A DNA stretch of 64,000 nt from a virus: positions 1-64,000 of IMG/VR virus record IMGVR_UViG_3300042291_000228; one strand, 5' to 3'. Both the position numbers and the translations under genes were made by a program. The number at the start of each line of letters is the position of its first letter. Position 1 is the first letter of the stretch. The notes beneath the pieces are model-generated. The model did no database searches and was not told the DNA's origin. It saw only the letters and a list, made by a program, of their open reading frames with translations. Shown piece by piece: positions 43,006 to 52,038 of the stretch.

Positions 43006-44817
43006 ATGCCATACATCATAAACAAATATAACGGGTCAGAACTTGTTGTTCTTCAAGACGGAACTTTAGATACTTCTACAAGTATTGGTTTACTTGGTAG
43101 AAATTATGTGGGCTACGGTGAAGTACAGAACGAAAATTTTCTATTTCTTTTAGAAAATTTTGCTGGAACAAATCCTCCTGCTCGTGCTGTAGAAGGGCAA
43201 ACCTGGTACGACAGCGTCAACAACAAATTAAATACCTATGATGGAACCAATTGGGTGCCTGTTGGGGCTGCTACTTCTTCAGAAAATGCACCATCCGGCC
43301 CAACTGAAGGTGCTCTTTGGTTTAAAATATCAACCAAACAATTGTATGTTTATTCCACTATATCAGGATGGATACTTGTAGGACCTGAGGGAGTATCTGG
43401 TTTTGGTGAAACAAGAATCAAAGCAGCAATTTTAAGAGATATTAACAGTGTTAATCATGCAGTATTATTAGTATTAGTTAATGATGAAGTATTGTCTATC
43501 CACAGTTCAGATACTTTTACAATCAATACTTTAGATGCTATTACGGGTTTTAATGAGTTACAAAAAGGTGTTACACTATCAACAAACACACTTATCTCTG
43601 GTAACCTTTTAGGCAATTCGACTACCGCTACTAGATTGCAGACTGGTAGATTTATCAATGGTGCATACTTTGACGGTAATAATGATATTACTATTACTGC
43701 TAATACGGCTGCTATCCTTACTAGGGGTACATATTTAACAGGCAGTAATTTCAACGGTAGTGCCGCTGTTACTTGGGAAGTAGATGCATCGTCAACTAAC
43801 ACTATAGGTAAGGTAGTTGCTAGAGATAGCACAGGTAGTTTTGCCGGCGGAACAATAACAGCAGATCAATTTATTGGTCCATTAACAGGTAATGTTACTG
43901 CAATATCTGGCACCAGCACATTTTATAGTCTTGTAGCCAACAATATACAGGGTTTTACTTTTAGCGGACTTGCATCACAAGCCAGTACATTGGCGCCAGG
44001 AAGAGCCATTAATGGAGTACAGTTTAACGGATCACAAGACATCACGGTCACAGCCTCTGCCAGTACTTTAAGTGGAGCAACGTTGGCTTCTGGAATAGTA
44101 AATTCTTCATTGACATCTGTGGGAACATTGACAGGAGTTTCAGTTACGGATGCAGGAGCAACCATAGGAGATGCAGGAGAAATACATTTGTTTATAAATG
44201 GCAACTCTCCTACCCTGGCTATTACCAACGGTCTAGGATTTGCCATCACTATCAATGATGCATTTCAAACTGGAGATGAAGCAAGTTTTGAATTTATCTC
44301 AAGTTCAGTAGCTCTAGCAAACGGTGGCACATCAGATCCTACTTTTGTAGGAGATGCTAATAGTAAATGTAATATAGGACTACCAGGACGAACGTTTGGC
44401 AGTGTATACGCAGACGTTTTTAACGGCGTTGCTACCAGCGCACAATATGCTGACTTAGCCGAAAATTACACAGCAGATGCAGAATATGTTCCGGGTACAG
44501 TGTTAGAATTTGGCGGAGAATTTGAAGTTACACTTGCACAAGACGGTACTAACAGAGTAGCAGGAGTTGTCACCACAAATCCTGCTTATTTGATGAACAG
44601 TAACTGTCAAGGAACATATGTGGCAGCAGTGGCGTTACAAGGAAGAACACCTTGTAAAGTTAAAGGACCTATAAGAAAAGGTGATATGTTAATTAGCGGA
44701 GAAAACGGTTTCGCTAGAACTACTCAAACCCCACAAATAGGTACTGTAATAGGCAAAGCACTTGGTGATTTTGATGGCACAGAAGGCGTAATCGAAGTCG
44801 CAGTGGGTAGATTATAA
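43006..44817 (+). CDS. Tail fibre paralogue 3, Peptidase_G2-like C terminus
   Basis: The 603-residue product begins with the shared module (YVGYGEVQNENFLFLLENFA; the two W-motif repeats follow). The shaft contains SGNLLGNSTTATRLQTGRFI-type repeats common in fibres. The C-terminal 130 residues begin with ATSAQYADLAENYTADAEY followed by GTVLEFGGEFEVT and LMNSN. They resemble the Peptidase_G2 / intramolecular chaperone type of domain that releases itself after trimerisation of tail spikes, though the family assignment is tentative. The same C-terminal domain type is in paralogue 4. An AAGGAG site precedes the ATG. N-terminal DNA is nearly identical to paralogue 4 over short stretches. Confidence 0.8.
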   Translation: MPYIINKYNGSELVVLQDGTLDTSTSIGLLGRNYVGYGEVQNENFLFLLENFAGTNPPARAVEGQTWYDSVNNKLNTYDGTNWVPVGAATSSENAPSGPTEGALWFKISTKQLYVYSTISGWILVGPEGVSGFGETRIKAAILRDINSVNHAVLLVLVNDEVLSIHSSDTFTINTLDAITGFNELQKGVTLSTNTLISGNLLGNSTTATRLQTGRFINGAYFDGNNDITITANTAAILTRGTYLTGSNFNGSAAVTWEVDASSTNTIGKVVARDSTGSFAGGTITADQFIGPLTGNVTAISGTSTFYSLVANNIQGFTFSGLASQASTLAPGRAINGVQFNGSQDITVTASASTLSGATLASGIVNSSLTSVGTLTGVSVTDAGATIGDAGEIHLFINGNSPTLAITNGLGFAITINDAFQTGDEASFEFISSSVALANGGTSDPTFVGDANSKCNIGLPGRTFGSVYADVFNGVATSAQYADLAENYTADAEYVPGTVLEFGGEFEVTLAQDGTNRVAGVVTTNPAYLMNSNCQGTYVAAVALQGRTPCKVKGPIRKGDMLISGENGFARTTQTPQIGTVIGKALGDFDGTEGVIEVAVGRL

Positions 44818-44829
44818 TAAATCTACTCA

Positions 44830-44837
44830 GATAAATA
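44830..44837 (+). promoter_or_regulatory. Possible late promoter
   Basis: GATAAATA, one mismatch from TATAAATA, 24 nt before the ATG at 44862, with GGAG at 44851-44854 as ribosome binding site. Confidence 0.45.
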
Positions 44838-44861
44838 ATAGAATAAAATTGGAGTAGATTG

Positions 44862-46610
44862 ATGGCATATCAAGTAGACAGATTTAATGGCACGTTTTTA
44901 GTCTCAGTAGAAGACGGTACCATTGATACCACTACTGATCTACGCTTCTTAGGTAAAAATTACGCAGGCTATGGCGAAGTACAGAACGAAAATTTCTTAC
45001 ACCTTTTAGAGAATTTTGCCAATACTTCTGCTCCACCAAGAGCTGTGTTAGGTCAAGTTTGGTACGACAGTGCAAATAAAAAGATTAAATTTTATGATGG
45101 ATCTAGATTTAGAACATCTGGCGGATCTGAAGTTAGTGCAACGGCTCCCTCTGGGCTTGTTGCAGGAGATTTTTGGCTAGACACTACCACTGAACAACTG
45201 TATGTATCTAATGGTACATCCTTTGTGTTAGTAGGACCTCAAATAGCAGAAGATCCCGGTGCTACTGCTGTAGAAGTTGTGGTAGTAAAAGACGTTAGTA
45301 ATGTAAATCACACAATTATTAAATTTACTGTTAGCAGCGATACGCAATATATAATGAGTAAGACTGCATTTACATTAAACCCTTCAGTAAATCCTATTAC
45401 TGGTTTTAGTGAAATCAAGAAAGGTCTTACTTTAATTAATACTCCGTCAACAGGAGTAACCACAGATGATCATATTCATTGGGGTACAGCATCTAATGCA
45501 GCTAAACTAGGTGGATTTGCTGCCAGCGAATATCTTAGAAATACCAATGCACTATTTCCAAATGGTGCAAAATTTTATGACGTTGGCTACACCTTAGGTG
45601 ACACTGATGATTTAAAAGTATTTGTCGAATCCGGCGATAGTCCAATAATTTCTAATCAATTAGGATCTTCTGGGTCTCAAACAATTACGATGAGAATTGT
45701 TACATCCGGCGGCGATAGAGACTATGTGTTTGGTGCAGATGCTATCTATCCAGCAGCAAACAATGCAAGAAATCTAGGTGCTACATCTGCAAGATGGGCC
45801 ACAGTATTTGCCACTACATTTAATGGAGCATTAACTGGTAATGTAACCGGCAATGTTACAGGAAATGTAACTGGAAATGTCACTGGTGCAGTCAACGGAT
45901 CGTTAACTGGTAATATAATTTCGTCCACAGGAGTCACTGTATTGAATTCTGGCTCCGGCCCAGGCACAGCGGTATATGTGGGATCAGTCAACGGAACTGC
46001 CAGTAACGCTTTGCAATTAAACAGTAAAATTCAAGACGCTGCTGCCGTTGCTGATACTATTGCTCTGCGAGATGCTAGCGGTAATCTAGTGGCCAATCAA
46101 TTCACTGGAACGGCTACCCAGGCAAACACATTGTTGTGGAGCGGATCGTATAGAACAGCAGCTAGTACTTCGACAGCTAACACCGTTGTGATTAGAGATG
46201 CAAGTTCTAACATTTACTGTAATGTTTTAAATGGAACTGCTACCTCAGCACAGTATGCTGACCTTGCAGAAAAATATCTAGCAGATCAAGAATACGATAC
46301 CGGAACGGTAGTAGTTGTAGGCGGAGAAAAAGAAGTCACTGCCAGCACCTGGGGTAAACGTGCCATTGGAGTAGTCAGTGCTAATCCTGCATTTATGATG
46401 AATCGAGATCTAGAAGGCGGCACTTACATTGCCCTTAAAGGCCGAGTTCCAGTAAAAATAATAGGATCAGTTAAAAAGGGAGACAATCTAATAGCAGCTA
46501 ATGACGGTTGTGCTTCTGTAGCAGTTCACCATTCTAGTGAAGCGTTTGCAGTTGCATTAGAATCTAATAGCGATACAAGTGTAAAACTTGTTGAAGCTGT
46601 AATATTGTAA
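44862..46610 (+). CDS. Tail fibre paralogue 4, Peptidase_G2-like C terminus
   Basis: The 582-residue product starts at ATG 44862, 7 nt after GGAG; a TTG directly before it is in frame but less likely. The shared module reads YAGYGEVQNENFLHLLENFA with W-motif repeats. Near residue 325 it carries five or six tandem LTGNVTGN-type units. The C-terminal domain (ATSAQYADLAEKYLADQEY, then GTVVVVGGEKEVT and FMMNRD) matches that of paralogue 3. The pair therefore looks like a duplication with a changed shaft. A role in host attachment is inferred from position and composition. Confidence 0.8.
   Translation: MAYQVDRFNGTFLVSVEDGTIDTTTDLRFLGKNYAGYGEVQNENFLHLLENFANTSAPPRAVLGQVWYDSANKKIKFYDGSRFRTSGGSEVSATAPSGLVAGDFWLDTTTEQLYVSNGTSFVLVGPQIAEDPGATAVEVVVVKDVSNVNHTIIKFTVSSDTQYIMSKTAFTLNPSVNPITGFSEIKKGLTLINTPSTGVTTDDHIHWGTASNAAKLGGFAASEYLRNTNALFPNGAKFYDVGYTLGDTDDLKVFVESGDSPIISNQLGSSGSQTITMRIVTSGGDRDYVFGADAIYPAANNARNLGATSARWATVFATTFNGALTGNVTGNVTGNVTGNVTGAVNGSLTGNIISSTGVTVLNSGSGPGTAVYVGSVNGTASNALQLNSKIQDAAAVADTIALRDASGNLVANQFTGTATQANTLLWSGSYRTAASTSTANTVVIRDASSNIYCNVLNGTATSAQYADLAEKYLADQEYDTGTVVVVGGEKEVTASTWGKRAIGVVSANPAFMMNRDLEGGTYIALKGRVPVKIIGSVKKGDNLIAANDGCASVAVHHSSEAFAVALESNSDTSVKLVEAVIL
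45832..45888 (+). repeat. Degenerate 12-nt tandem repeat encoding TGNV units
   Basis: About five imperfect copies of ACTGGTAATGTA within fibre paralogue 4. They encode successive Thr-Gly-Asn-Val units, a beta-helical shaft repeat. Third-base differences between copies show that selection keeps the protein pattern. Confidence 0.75.
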
Positions 46611-46619
46611 GGATTTAAA

Positions 46620-47531
46620 ATGGCTGCAGGTACAGGATTAATAATTGAAGCAGTAGACTATAATTCAATAAGAACAAAAATTATTAGTATTATGGGAACA
46701 GGAGCCGGCCAATCAGGCTACGGCCAAACACTGCTGAGTTCACCTGTAGCCCTTGGCAATACAGTGACAAAAGCACAATGGGACAATTTGAGATTTGATA
46801 TATTCAATGCTAGGCTTCATCAAGATGGATTATCGCCAACAATTGTTACTGCCACTTCAGGTCAACCTGTGCGATACGGTGCAGGACATCCCAACAATCA
46901 ATACAACACTCAAGCAGACACCGCAATTGCAAATAAATTTAACATAGGCACAGGCCAATTTGTTATTGAGTCAGCTACGTCAGCTACTCGAACTACAGCA
47001 TGGAATTCCAGTCTTACAGCAACAGTAACAGTAACATTCGGCACCGCTGATCAAGCTCGTTATTTCTTTAACAGCGGCAGCAAAATAAGATGCTCAAGTT
47101 CTAGAATAGGCGGCTCAGCAAGTCCACAGAATTCTTCGTGGTCAAACGTATTAGATTCTGCCGGTACAGTAGCATTTGGTGGAAATACCGCAGGATTAAA
47201 TTTTTATAATTTAACAAATAGCTATCAAACATTTTTTAACTTGACCTCTAGTGCTCCGTATTCAGCAAATCAATATAGAATTGAAGTAGTATCAAATATA
47301 GCCGATAATACAATAGGTGGTGCTACTACTTTAACTTTTAGAGTTACATATTCTGATACATATACATACACTGGCACCGGTAGTCCAAGTATTCCGGATA
47401 ATGTTGACGGCACTTTAACTCTCACAGTAGATGAACTAAGAGCATCTGGTACATTACAACCGTTAGGCACCGGCCCATTTGTTATAACAAGCCCTACTAG
47501 CTACTCCATATCTGGCATATCTGGCTCTTAA
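46620..47531 (+). CDS. Virion/fibre-associated protein, copy 1 of a tandem pair
   Basis: This 303-residue protein is rich in Ser, Thr, Asn and Gly. The N-terminal third is alpha/beta (AVDYNSIRTKIISIMGTGAG, then KAQWDNLRFDIFNARLHQDG). The rest is beta-rich (TARYFFNSGSKIRCSSSR-like region, NSYQTFFNLTSSAPYSANQY). It is clearly homologous to the next gene along its whole length. I do not know a named family; such pairs sit after fibre genes in marine T4-like phages, and a distal fibre or adhesin role is likely. It begins 9 nt after fibre paralogue 4, with TAAGGA as ribosome binding site. Confidence 0.75.
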   Translation: MAAGTGLIIEAVDYNSIRTKIISIMGTGAGQSGYGQTLLSSPVALGNTVTKAQWDNLRFDIFNARLHQDGLSPTIVTATSGQPVRYGAGHPNNQYNTQADTAIANKFNIGTGQFVIESATSATRTTAWNSSLTATVTVTFGTADQARYFFNSGSKIRCSSSRIGGSASPQNSSWSNVLDSAGTVAFGGNTAGLNFYNLTNSYQTFFNLTSSAPYSANQYRIEVVSNIADNTIGGATTLTFRVTYSDTYTYTGTGSPSIPDNVDGTLTLTVDELRASGTLQPLGTGPFVITSPTSYSISGISGS

Positions 47532-47537
47532 CTCCCG

Positions 47538-47545
47538 TATAAATA
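47538..47545 (+). promoter_or_regulatory. T4-type late promoter
   Basis: Perfect TATAAATA, 27 nt before the ATG at 47573 and directly after the stop of the previous gene. AAAGGA and AAGGA sites follow. Confidence 0.75.
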
Positions 47546-47572
47546 GTCTTATGAAAAGGATTAAGGACTACC

Positions 47573-48487
47573 ATGGCGGTTAATGACATTATTACAATTG
47601 CAGACTATAGTACATTAAGGTCTTCTGCAATTTCGATCATCGGTAACGGCTCTGCTACTTTTGGTTACGGCCAATCAATACAAAGTGTTGAAAAAATAGC
47701 ACACGAAAAAATTAGTCAGACTGATTGGGATTTACTTCGATACGACATCGTTAATGCTCGAACACATCAAGATGGAGTAGCGCCAACAATTACCGATATT
47801 AACGAAGGTCAGATTCTTTCTTTTACCAATAATGCACAGTACAGCGGCCTTGCCTCAACTGCGGTATCAAATAGATTCAACATAGGCTCGGGTAGATTTT
47901 TAACAGAAAGTGCAGTGAGTTCTACTAGATCTACATCATGGAATACTTTAGTGGTGTGTGAAGTCACAGCAACTTTTGCTAATGCCGATCTATGCCGTTG
48001 GTTTTTCAACAGTGGCGGTCAGATTAGAATTCAATCTTCACGAACTGGCGGAACTAGTAATGCTCAAAATAATGATTGGTCTAGTTTAACTACTGCCGCT
48101 GGGATGCAGGCATTTGGCAGTCAAACTCCATCTGCCGGATTTAGTCCAATGAATGGTCAAAATTTTTATAGATTAACTAATTCTTATCAAAATTTCTATT
48201 CCTTGTCTTCATCTGCACCGTATTCTGCAAACAGTTATAATTTAGATGCCAAGTGCGATGTTGCAAATAATTCTAGTGGAACAGCTACTACTGTGTTTAT
48301 TCGAGTTAGATTTGTTGACAATTATACTGATCCAGGGCCGGATGGTCCACCTTTCACCGGTGATGATGTTGACGGGACACTAACAGTCACCGTTACTGAA
48401 AAAAGAGCCACAGGACCTTTAGTTCCATCCGGAACTTTTACCATCACTAGACCTACATATTCAATTACTGCAATCGGCGGAACATAA
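47573..48487 (+). CDS. Virion/fibre-associated protein, copy 2 of a tandem pair
   Basis: At 304 residues this is a full-length paralogue of the preceding 303-residue protein. Matching blocks are ADYSTLRSSAISIIGNGSAT with FGYGQSIQ, SQTDWDLLRYDIVNARTHQD, FNIGSGRFLTESAVSSTRST, ADLCRWFFNSGGQIRIQSSR and NSYQNFYSLSSSAPYSANSY. Unlike copy 1 it has its own perfect late promoter, so the two copies can be expressed at different levels. The C-terminal parts differ most (DPGPDGPPFTGDDVDGTLTV). It is the last gene of the structural block. Confidence 0.75.
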   Translation: MAVNDIITIADYSTLRSSAISIIGNGSATFGYGQSIQSVEKIAHEKISQTDWDLLRYDIVNARTHQDGVAPTITDINEGQILSFTNNAQYSGLASTAVSNRFNIGSGRFLTESAVSSTRSTSWNTLVVCEVTATFANADLCRWFFNSGGQIRIQSSRTGGTSNAQNNDWSSLTTAAGMQAFGSQTPSAGFSPMNGQNFYRLTNSYQNFYSLSSSAPYSANSYNLDAKCDVANNSSGTATTVFIRVRFVDNYTDPGPDGPPFTGDDVDGTLTVTVTEKRATGPLVPSGTFTITRPTYSITAIGGT

Positions 48488-48505
48488 TTTTTCATCAATA
48501 ACAGC

Positions 48506-48524
48506 AGCATATAAATAATATGCT
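48506..48524 (+). promoter_or_regulatory. Late promoter embedded in an inverted repeat, before the modification cassette
   Basis: Perfect TATAAATA at 48510-48517 lies inside AGCATAT-AAATA-ATATGCT (48506-48524), a 7-bp perfect inverted repeat with a 5-nt loop. It is 26 nt before the ATG at 48544. The symmetry could allow a DNA-binding repressor or form a cruciform; either is speculation. Confidence 0.65.
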
Positions 48525-48543
48525 ACTATAACTGAGGATGATT

Positions 48544-48894
48544 ATGGACGACCGTTTACAAACCGCATTGGATTTTTCAAAGTACCGTCAAACACTTGCA
48601 ATACAAAGAAAGCTTCTAAAAGAAAAATTACAAACTAAATTAACATATGGTACCGCCGGCGGTATTTTTCATATTGACAGATCTTTAATTTCTTTTGTAC
48701 AATTATGTATTGACCTGGGAAGAGTTTCTAATATACCGTTAATTGACAGCAATGAAAATCCTGTTCTGATTGACGATCTAGTTCAATTTCGAGATGAAAT
48801 TTTTGATAGATATTTCTCGGCTAGTTTTCAATATATGAGCGAATATGATGCTATTAAAAAAAGCAGAACGGTTGAAAAATTAGTAGATTTATGA
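48544..48894 (+). CDS. Conserved small phage protein of unknown function
   Basis: The product is 116 residues from the ATG at 48544. GAGG at 48534-48537 is well placed for this ATG (6 nt) but touches the alternative ATG at 48538. The protein looks mainly helical: KYRQTLAIQRKLLKEKLQTK, then GGIFHIDRSLISFVQLCIDL, then VLIDDLVQFRDEIFDRYFSA. I recognise no named family. It opens a run of nine tightly packed genes and overlaps the next by 4 nt (ATGA), so it belongs to the same operon as the glycosyltransferase-like genes. Confidence 0.75.
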   Translation: MDDRLQTALDFSKYRQTLAIQRKLLKEKLQTKLTYGTAGGIFHIDRSLISFVQLCIDLGRVSNIPLIDSNENPVLIDDLVQFRDEIFDRYFSASFQYMSEYDAIKKSRTVEKLVDL

Positions 48895-49748
48895 AAAGAG
48901 GAATATTAATATTTGCTCATAATAGCAGAGATATTGATTATGCTTTAATGTCTTTAGTATCTGCAAAGTTTGCAAAAGCAAATTTACAAGTTCCGGTGTC
49001 TTTAGTAGTTGATAAGTTCACTGTGGAATGGATGCAGACATCCAATATCTATGACCTTTCTAAAGAAATTTTTGATAAAATTATAGAAATTGAAAAACCC
49101 GTTACTCAAAATATTCGTGTACTCAACGATGGATATACTTCAAAAACAGTTCCTTTTGTAAATTCAAATAGGGCTTCAGTTTGGGATCTTACCCCATATG
49201 ACAGAACGTTATTAATAGACAGTGATTTTTTAATAATGTCTGATAGACTTAACGAGTATTGGAACATTGATTCAGGTGTAATGTTATCTCCGTCTATGAA
49301 AGATGTTAGAGGAGATAGAAAAGGTATTTTAGATTCTTGGGTATCTGAAACTGGAATTCCCTTATACTGGGCTACCACAGTGATGTTTACTAAAAACAAT
49401 GAATCTAAAATATTTTTTGATCTAGTAGATGTTATTAGAACAAACTATAATTATTTTGCAGATTTATTTAGATTTAATCCTAAACAATACAGAAATGACA
49501 TTTCTTTTAGCATAGCAAAGCATATGCTAAATGGTTTTGAAAATAGAGGAGAAGATCTTCCTCCAATATTAACATTACTAGATAAGGATCTAATTCATTC
49601 TATTGCTGAGAATCAACTACGGGTTTATCTAAATGACAGTGCAAGTGAAGATCATGTAGTTATTGCATCGATCAAAGATTTAGATGTTCATGTAATGAAT
49701 AAACAAAGCATAATCAGAAATGCAAAAGAATTCTTGGAGATACTATGA
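48891..49748 (+). CDS. Glycosyltransferase-like protein (GT-A fold, DSD motif)
   Basis: At 285 residues this is a probable nucleotide-sugar-dependent glycosyltransferase of GT8-like type. The N terminus has a Rossmann-like strand (GILIFAHNSRDIDYALMSLV) and VPVSLVVDKF. The metal/nucleotide-sugar motif is LLIDSDFLI with Asp110-Ser-Asp112. A later stretch (PLYWATTVMFTKN) would shape the acceptor side. Substrate is unknown. It overlaps both neighbours by 4 nt and follows the fibre genes, so a virion-glycosylation role is attractive but inferred. Confidence 0.75.
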   Translation: MKRGILIFAHNSRDIDYALMSLVSAKFAKANLQVPVSLVVDKFTVEWMQTSNIYDLSKEIFDKIIEIEKPVTQNIRVLNDGYTSKTVPFVNSNRASVWDLTPYDRTLLIDSDFLIMSDRLNEYWNIDSGVMLSPSMKDVRGDRKGILDSWVSETGIPLYWATTVMFTKNNESKIFFDLVDVIRTNYNYFADLFRFNPKQYRNDISFSIAKHMLNGFENRGEDLPPILTLLDKDLIHSIAENQLRVYLNDSASEDHVVIASIKDLDVHVMNKQSIIRNAKEFLEIL

Positions 49749-50584
49749 CTTTTGGATACCTCATTGTAATTTCTAAAAACGATTCAGTTAACTATTTGAA
49801 ATTGGCCTATGCCCTAGCACTAAGCATTAAAAATACTCAACAAGAAGGATTTGATAACGTAGCATTAGTAACTGATAATATCGAAGACGTTAAAAAACTA
49901 AAAAGTTCTTGGGTATTTAATGAAATTATTGAATGGAATCAAGAAACTTTTTGGGATGGTCGAAGTTGGATGGATAAGTTAAGCCCCTGGGATAATACCA
50001 TATGCCTAGATGCAGACATGTTGTTTTTTAGAGACTACAGTCATTGGGCTGAATACTTTATTGATAACTCTGAATTATATATTCCCAATAAGTCATATAC
50101 CTATCGCGGAGAGATTGTAAAAGATTTGTATTATAGAAAAACATTTGAACTTAATGATCTCCCTAATCTGTATTCATTTTATACTTTCTTTAAAAAAGAT
50201 TCTGAAATAGCAGAAGAGTTTTTTTCCCTAGGTCGATACATTTTAAAAAATCCTAACGAATTTAAAAATCTATTTCTAGAAAAGTATATTCCAAAAGTTG
50301 TAGGCACAGACGAAGCATTTTCTCTAGCTGCAAAAATTTTAGACATTCAAGATGATATAAGCTATGATTTAGAATTTCCTAAAGTAGTACACTTAAAACC
50401 AATGATACAAAATTGGCCTTGGCCTGCTGATAAAGTTTCTGATCATGTCGGATTTTATTTTGATCTGCAAGGTAAATTAAAAATTGGAAATTATCAGCAA
50501 CAAGATATTGTTCATTATAACGAAAAAAATTATGTAACCGACGAAATCATCAGCATTTTAGAGGAAATACTATGGAAGAAATAA
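49745..50584 (+). CDS. Glycosyltransferase-like protein (GT-A fold, DAD motif)
   Basis: The 279-residue product starts GYLIVISKNDSVNYLKLAYA, with the first nucleotide-binding strand and helix, then NVALVTDN. The DxD motif is ICLDADMLFF (Asp89-Ala-Asp91). Further on, DEAFSLAAKI and HLKPMIQNWPWP resemble acceptor and C-terminal parts of GT8-type enzymes. It is related in plan to the previous gene but only weakly in sequence. The 4-nt overlap upstream and the 13-nt overlap downstream indicate coupled translation. The sugar donor and acceptor cannot be told from sequence. Confidence 0.75.
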   Translation: MTFGYLIVISKNDSVNYLKLAYALALSIKNTQQEGFDNVALVTDNIEDVKKLKSSWVFNEIIEWNQETFWDGRSWMDKLSPWDNTICLDADMLFFRDYSHWAEYFIDNSELYIPNKSYTYRGEIVKDLYYRKTFELNDLPNLYSFYTFFKKDSEIAEEFFSLGRYILKNPNEFKNLFLEKYIPKVVGTDEAFSLAAKILDIQDDISYDLEFPKVVHLKPMIQNWPWPADKVSDHVGFYFDLQGKLKIGNYQQQDIVHYNEKNYVTDEIISILEEILWKK

Positions 50585-51162
50585 TTGATTTTGACAGTTG
50601 GTTACAGCAATATACTGCGCCACAGGTAGAATACTGGGCAATTTTTGAACCTACTACCGGTGAAGTTACTGGAATTTATCCTGATATTGCTGCCAGTGAC
50701 AAACAATATAAAATAAAAATTGATAGAGATCTAGCAGAAGATATACATAATGGAATAGTTCAATTGAATTCTTGTTTTGTAGACATGGATTCTGAAACAG
50801 TTGAAATTGTCACTAGGCACAGTCTTGTTAAGATTGACGATGTATTGCATAGAGTAATTGATAAAAAATATGTGCCCGATCAAAAAAATGATATTATTAT
50901 TCAATATAATGAATTAGAAAATAAAATAATTGTTGTTTTACACAATTCGATTAAAACTAGAAAGATTCAATGGGACGGAAGTACTGAAATGCAGTTTTTT
51001 ATCACGGCTTACAATGATCCACATAATCTTTACCAAACAATAGTTTTTCAATTAAAAGATTTAGAACAAGGTTCTAAAGAATTTATCTATACTGCTCCCC
51101 ACAAAAGATTTAGTATTTTTACAAGAAGAATATTAAAAAATTATGTTTTTGAAAAAATATGA
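50572..51162 (+). CDS. Unknown cassette protein, beta-rich
   Basis: A 196-residue protein without a recognised family. The first part reads YWAIFEPTTGEVTGIYPDIA, a pattern seen in small proteins near phage fibre genes. It continues with alternating hydrophobic residues suggesting beta strands (VQLNSCFVDMDSETVEIVTR, then IIVVLHN and FFITAYNDPHNLYQTIVFQL). The C terminus is basic. Overlaps of 13 nt upstream and 4 nt downstream place it firmly in the cassette. It may be a fibre-tip, chaperone or acceptor-substrate protein for the neighbouring enzymes; I cannot decide. Confidence 0.7.
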   Translation: MEEIIDFDSWLQQYTAPQVEYWAIFEPTTGEVTGIYPDIAASDKQYKIKIDRDLAEDIHNGIVQLNSCFVDMDSETVEIVTRHSLVKIDDVLHRVIDKKYVPDQKNDIIIQYNELENKIIVVLHNSIKTRKIQWDGSTEMQFFITAYNDPHNLYQTIVFQLKDLEQGSKEFIYTAPHKRFSIFTRRILKNYVFEKI

Positions 51163-52034
51163 AAACCGTAGAACTAGACATTGTATTTTTAAGCTATGAT
51201 GAACCTAATGCAGATCTGCATTATGCAGACTTATGCAATAAAGTTCCTTGGGCCAAAAGAGTACACGGCATAAAAGGCAGTGATGCTGCTCACAAGGCCG
51301 CAGCAGAACTAAGCGAAACCGAATGGGTAATTACAGTTGATGCCGATAATATAGTAGATGTTAATTTTTTTAACTTAGACATTAAAGAAGATCCTAAAAT
51401 TGAAGTATGTAGTTGGACTGCAAAAAATCGTATCAACGGATTGTTGTATGGTAATGGCGGCCTAAAAATGTGGAAAAAAGATTTCATTTTAAATATGAAA
51501 AGTCACGAAGCTAGTGATAGTGATAGAGCGCAAGTAGATTTTTGTTGGGAATCAGGATATCACCAATTTAAAGATTGCTACAGTGAAACAGTTATCACAG
51601 GTAGTCCATTCCAAGCATGGAGAGCAGGATTCCGCGAAGGTGTTAAAATGACACTGCATGACGGAGTTCGAGTGCCTCCTCAAGAAATTAAAGAACGAGT
51701 GTGGTGGCATAATTTACATAGACTGCGTATGTGGTCAACTGTGGGCATGCACGAAGAAAACGGTGCATATGCAATTCTTGGCGCACGTATGGGAACATGG
51801 ATGACCAACTGCACAAACTGGAATTATGTTGATGTGAGAGATTTTGAAATCTTAAAAAATATTTACGAACAAAATGTTAATCATGAATCAATAGAAGATG
51901 ACATAAAAGACTTAGGAATAAAAATTAAATATTCTTTAGGGTTTGATTATCCATACTTTGATACACAACACAGTAAGTATATGTTTGACATGTATACCGA
52001 ATCTTTCCGGTTGTTCAACACATATCATAGGTAA
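51159..52034 (+). CDS. Glycosyltransferase-like protein (VDADN motif), marine phage type
   Basis: The 291-residue product has the segment DIVFLSYDEPNADLHYADL followed by RVHGIKGSDAAHKAAAEL and WVITVDADNIVD. Asp61-Ala-Asp63 is the candidate DxD motif of a GT-A fold. It is clearly a paralogue of the next gene (FFISYQEPNADENW, RIHGVKGIHQAHIAAA, VVDGDS), but longer at the C terminus. Conserved Trp and His residues (VWWHNLHRLRMW) follow. A glycan-transfer role is likely; donor and acceptor are unknown. It overlaps the previous gene by 4 nt. Confidence 0.7.
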   Translation: MKTVELDIVFLSYDEPNADLHYADLCNKVPWAKRVHGIKGSDAAHKAAAELSETEWVITVDADNIVDVNFFNLDIKEDPKIEVCSWTAKNRINGLLYGNGGLKMWKKDFILNMKSHEASDSDRAQVDFCWESGYHQFKDCYSETVITGSPFQAWRAGFREGVKMTLHDGVRVPPQEIKERVWWHNLHRLRMWSTVGMHEENGAYAILGARMGTWMTNCTNWNYVDVRDFEILKNIYEQNVNHESIEDDIKDLGIKIKYSLGFDYPYFDTQHSKYMFDMYTESFRLFNTYHR

Positions 52035-52038
52035 TATA

